From: Bdellovibrionales bacterium
GTDB taxonomy: Bacteria > Bdellovibrionota > Bdellovibrionia > Bdellovibrionales > UBA1609
Length of the DNA: 8,346 nucleotides
Direction of reading: 5' to 3'
Assembly: GCA_026648125.1 (NCBI GenBank)
Contig: JAPKGD010000058.1
Span: 1 to 8,346, forward strand
The position numbers and the translations under genes were made by a program. A model generated the notes under the pieces. That model was not told the DNA's origin and made no database searches. It saw only the letters and a list, made by a program, of their open reading frames with translations. Shown here piece after piece: positions 6,170 to 8,346 of the stretch (position 1 is its first letter; every line of letters starts with the position of its first letter).

Positions 6170-6198
6170 ATTGTTAACAAAAAAAACCGAACTGACAA
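6170..6198 (-). promoter_or_regulatory. Candidate sigma-70-type promoter for the outer-membrane protein gene
   Basis: On the minus strand TTGTCA (6198-6193, five of six to TTGACA) is followed after 17 bases by AACAAT (6175-6170, four of six to TATAAT). A start near 6163 would give a leader of about 25 bases containing the AGGGGG site at 6149-6144. The spacer holds a run of eight T. The perfect 10-bp palindrome TTGTTAACAA (6171-6180) overlaps the -10 element and could be an operator. The 73-base gap is shared with the divergent gene at 6212, for which I see no clear plus-strand promoter. Confidence 0.4.
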
Positions 6199-6211
6199 GC
6201 GGCACGGGACA

Positions 6212-7021
6212 TTGACCATCTTTAAGTTAAAAACCTACGCTCTAGCCATGTCGTGGAATACAGCTCTTCAAAATATCGCACAAAAACTCTGCGACTCCGT
6301 TTTTGAGCTCAATCCTATGGCAAGGCCCAAGACTTTCGATAAAAAGGTCGTTCAACTGGTTGCTCACCGAGGGGGTTACGGGCCTGGTTTGATGGAGAAT
6401 ACGAAAGAGGCCTTTATGATGGCCAAGGAGGCGGGAGTCTGGGGCCTCGAGATGGATGTGCGCTGGTCAAAGGATTTTGTTCCCTTTGTTCACCATGATG
6501 CCACCATATCGAAAACCTCTAAAGGTAGCTATCCGCCCTTTGCCAATTTAAATTGGCAAGAGATCTCAAACATCGCCCCACAAATTTGCCGTCTAAGTGA
6601 GGTCATTCAACTTGTCAAAGACGCTTGTCATCTTATGATCGAGGTTAAAGAACCTTTGGTTGGGGAAAGGGAAGAAAGCCTATGTGCCACGCTCAAGACC
6701 CTTGAACCCAGAAGAGATTTTCACCTGCTCACGCTTCTTCCAGAGTATCTCACCTCATCTCAGTTGCCTCGGGATTGCTATGTATTTGTCACCGAGCTTA
6801 ATTTTAAAAAGGGCTCTGATTTTGTTTTAGAAAATCGCTGGGGGGGAGTGGCTGGCCACTATCTCCTGCTTAATGACAGCCTTCGGCAAAAACACCATGA
6901 ACAAGGGCAAAAGGTGGGCGTGGGCTTCGTCAATGGAATCAATAATGTTTATAGACAAGTTTCAAAGCAGGCCGACTGGATTTTCACAGACCGTGCTATA
7001 TCTTTACAACAACAGCTCTGA
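6212..7021 (+). CDS. Glycerophosphodiester phosphodiesterase family protein
   Basis: A 269-residue GDPD-type TIM-barrel enzyme; the family hydrolyses glycerophosphodiesters to glycerol-3-phosphate and an alcohol. The order of motifs is intact: 'AHRGG' with catalytic His52 and Arg53, 'MENTKEAF' (Glu62), 'GLEMDVRWSKD' (metal ligands Glu80 and Asp82), 'VPFVHHD' (second catalytic His95), 'IEVKE' (Glu144, Lys146), and a C-terminal 'WIFTDRAISL' that matches the family's final strand. No signal peptide is visible, so it is probably cytoplasmic, unlike periplasmic GlpQ. About 45 residues precede the barrel, longer than needed. The start at 6212 is the first ATG but has only a weak upstream GGGAC; ATG 6248 is an alternative with no better site. 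It is transcribed away from the barrel gene and is followed 59 bases later by the oxygenase gene, so the two may share a transcript. Confidence 0.92.
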   Translation: MTIFKLKTYALAMSWNTALQNIAQKLCDSVFELNPMARPKTFDKKVVQLVAHRGGYGPGLMENTKEAFMMAKEAGVWGLEMDVRWSKDFVPFVHHDATISKTSKGSYPPFANLNWQEISNIAPQICRLSEVIQLVKDACHLMIEVKEPLVGEREESLCATLKTLEPRRDFHLLTLLPEYLTSSQLPRDCYVFVTELNFKKGSDFVLENRWGGVAGHYLLLNDSLRQKHHEQGQKVGVGFVNGINNVYRQVSKQADWIFTDRAISLQQQL

Positions 7022-7042
7022 GGCGCTCTTGACCGATTCCCA

Positions 7043-7075
7043 CCCTCGAGCTAGGACGTTAAACCAACGAGGGGG
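7043..7075 (+). promoter_or_regulatory. Oxygenase ribosome binding site, possibly within a hairpin
   Basis: GAGGGGG (7069-7075) lies five bases before the oxygenase ATG and is a good ribosome binding site that fixes that start. CCCTCG (7043-7048) just upstream is an exact complement of CGAGGG (7068-7073), so a 6-bp stem with a 19-base loop could cover it. No terminator is seen in the 59-base gap after the phosphodiesterase gene. Confidence 0.4.
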
Positions 7076-7080
7076 TATTT

Positions 7081-8055
7081 ATGGAAGTCACACCAGCTGG
7101 TGAGTCGAAGGTCTTGTTGGATCAAGTCCCTGAGCTCAGTCTTTCAGATTTTATAACTGGAACGCCGACACAAAAAAACCAGTTTGTTGAAGACCTATTT
7201 CGAGGCCTAAAACATTTTGGATTTATCGTTTTAAAAGACCATCCGATCGATGATGATCTTCTCGCCCACGCTTATGATTTGAGCCAGCAACTCTTCGCGC
7301 TTCCCTTAGAAAATAAAATGAAGCTTATCAGCTCCGCAGGAGCTGGCCAGAGAGGGTACACACCCTTTGGCAAAGAACACGCCAAAGACTCTCAATTTCC
7401 CGACCTCAAAGAGTTTTGGCATGTCGGCCGAGAGTGGAGTTCAAATAGTCGTTATGCCAATGACTTCCCCCCCAACATATGGCCCGAGCAGATCGCCGAT
7501 TTTCGTTCTGTCTTTTCAAAGATTTTTACGGAGCTCGATGGAGTTGGTCGAATCATTTTGCGGGCACTCACTGGACCCTTAGAACTTCCCGAAAATTACT
7601 TTGACGGAATGGTCAATGAGGGAAATTCAATTCTTCGTCTTCTCCATTATCCACCCATCCCAGAGGGAGCTGATCCCAATTGCATTCGCGCCGCAGCCCA
7701 CGAGGACATCAACCTCATCACTGTTCTGGTGTCGGCATCTGCTTCAGGACTTGAACTTAAATCCCGTGATGGAACGTGGCTCCCAATTGAAACCCAGGCC
7801 AATAATCTGATTGTGGATTCCGGAGACATGCTTGCTAGGATCACCAATGATGTCATCCCCTCGACCACTCACCGTGTGGTCAACCCTAAGGGCCCCAATA
7901 CAAGCCGGTACTCCATGCCCTTCTTCATGCACCCTAATCCCGATGCAATGCTCAGCTGCATCCCCTCCTGCCGCGGAGATGGGGCCAAGTACCCAGACAT
8001 TCTGTCCGAAGACTTTCTGCGTCAGAGGCTGCGTGAGATCGGCCTCATGAAATAG
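7081..8055 (+). CDS. 2-oxoglutarate/Fe(II)-dependent oxygenase, isopenicillin N synthase-like
   Basis: A 324-residue soluble non-heme iron oxygenase. The N-terminal DIOX_N-type region is recognisable at about 14-120: 'VPELSLSDF', 'GLKHFGFIVLKDHPID' and 'LFALPLENKMKL' are classic for the isopenicillin N synthase/plant dioxygenase family, followed by 'GQRGYTPFGKEHAKD'. The catalytic double-stranded beta-helix supplies the iron triad H207 and D209 ('AAHEDINLITVL') and H264 ('STTHRVVNP'). The 2-oxoglutarate-binding R-x-S follows at R276/S278 ('SRYSMPFFMHP'). All key residues are present, so the enzyme is probably active. Homologues hydroxylate, desaturate or cyclise small molecules, and some make ethylene, so the substrate cannot be assigned. 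The start is well supported by GAGGGGG five bases upstream. It follows the phosphodiesterase gene in the same direction, and no biosynthetic cluster is visible around it. Confidence 0.93.
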   Translation: MEVTPAGESKVLLDQVPELSLSDFITGTPTQKNQFVEDLFRGLKHFGFIVLKDHPIDDDLLAHAYDLSQQLFALPLENKMKLISSAGAGQRGYTPFGKEHAKDSQFPDLKEFWHVGREWSSNSRYANDFPPNIWPEQIADFRSVFSKIFTELDGVGRIILRALTGPLELPENYFDGMVNEGNSILRLLHYPPIPEGADPNCIRAAAHEDINLITVLVSASASGLELKSRDGTWLPIETQANNLIVDSGDMLARITNDVIPSTTHRVVNPKGPNTSRYSMPFFMHPNPDAMLSCIPSCRGDGAKYPDILSEDFLRQRLREIGLMK

Positions 8056-8127
8056 ATCCATGTAATTTTTATACAGTCCTAAGTAGTTGAGCTGGAATTC
8101 CGCATCCATCTGTTAATTTTTTCAGCA

Positions 8128-8143
8128 CGGGCAAGGCTGCCCG
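8128..8143 (+). other. Hairpin in the leader of the last gene
   Basis: CGGGCA and TGCCCG form a perfect 6-bp stem around a four-base loop, ending four bases before the strong GGGGAGGA ribosome binding site of the gene at 8158. On the plus strand it is not followed by T residues, so it is not an obvious terminator for the oxygenase gene. It could be a 5' UTR stem that shapes or protects the leader. The rest of the 102-base gap 8056-8157 is A/T-rich, with the palindrome GGAATTCC and no promoter I would defend. Confidence 0.4.
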
Positions 8144-8157
8144 GTGGGGAGGAATTT

Positions 8158-8346
8158 ATGAGTCGAAATGGAATTGCACTCGCCCTTGTCATGTTGATCG
8201 CAGGCCCCGTTTTTGCGGGTTTTTCTGATGATGGCTCTGTATTGCCCGAAGTCCTTCGGCTTTATCTCACTCCAGACTCGGTACAAGTTCAGCAGATCCA
8301 GGAACCACAAGCCATCGACCCTGAAGCTTCTCCCGTTGATGACTGT
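8158..8346 (+). CDS. Exported protein of unknown function, N-terminal part
   Basis: The first 63 codons of a gene that runs off the right edge. The ATG is preceded by GGGGAGGA with a seven-base spacer, the strongest ribosome binding site in the window. The N-terminus is a Sec signal peptide: 'MSRNGIALALVMLIAGPVFA', with cleavage likely after 'VFA' at residue 20. The visible mature part is acidic ('GFSDDGSVLPEVLRLYLTPD', then a Gln/Glu/Pro-rich stretch 'VQVQQIQEPQAIDPEASPVDDC') and carries one Cys at residue 63. No family is recognisable from this fragment. It is probably periplasmic or outer-membrane-associated; a lipoprotein is unlikely because no Cys follows the signal peptide. Confidence 0.8.
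   Translation, partial: MSRNGIALALVMLIAGPVFAGFSDDGSVLPEVLRLYLTPDSVQVQQIQEPQAIDPEASPVDDC

Noticed and set aside
8087..8116. TTGAGC/TGTTAA as a promoter for the last gene
   Set aside because: The -10 matches only three of six bases and the spacing is 18, too weak to report as a feature.
8128..8143. Hairpin as a terminator of the oxygenase gene
   Set aside because: No T-run follows on the plus strand; the T-run precedes the stem, so it does not fit an intrinsic terminator in this direction.

Overview
The window looks like chromosomal DNA of a Gram-negative bacterium, most likely from the Bdellovibrionota. The evidence is an exported lipoprotein with a Phe-Gln-Asn-Cys lipobox (a form I associate with Bdellovibrio relatives), a C-terminal-Phe outer-membrane barrel, and a STAS/zinc-ribbon protein. 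This placement is inferred from style, not from a marker gene. Base composition looks even, and I see no transposase, integrase, tRNA, rRNA or CRISPR array.

The left half (1-4179) reads on the minus strand as one compact gene string. In transcription order it is: an MBL-fold metallohydrolase (4179-3199), a STAS-like protein with two Cys-x-x-Cys pairs (3198-2686), RNase R (2654-564), and an ABC1/UbiB-type kinase-like protein (673 to beyond the left edge). The first two genes abut with no gap (TAG then GTG). RNase R follows after 31 bases. The UbiB-like gene starts inside the end of the RNase R gene, overlapping it by about 110 bases in another frame. This is the layout expected of a co-transcribed, translationally coupled operon.

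The middle (4251-6138, minus strand) encodes two cell-envelope proteins. One is a lipoprotein with a collagen-like Gly-X-Y stalk, encoded partly by an 18-bp tandem repeat, and a beta-rich C-terminal domain. The other is a small outer-membrane beta-barrel. A GC-rich hairpin lies between them, just past the barrel gene.

The right part (6212-8346, plus strand) is divergent. It encodes a glycerophosphodiester phosphodiesterase family protein, an isopenicillin-N-synthase-like 2-oxoglutarate/Fe(II) oxygenase, and the first 63 residues of an unrecognised exported protein that runs off the right edge.

The least conventional items are the MBL + STAS/zinc-ribbon pair ahead of RNase R, the long rnr/ubiB-like overlap, and the collagen-like lipoprotein with a homogenised repeat block. 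Two leaders can also be drawn with their AGGGGG ribosome binding site inside a hairpin. None of these amounts to a proven new system.
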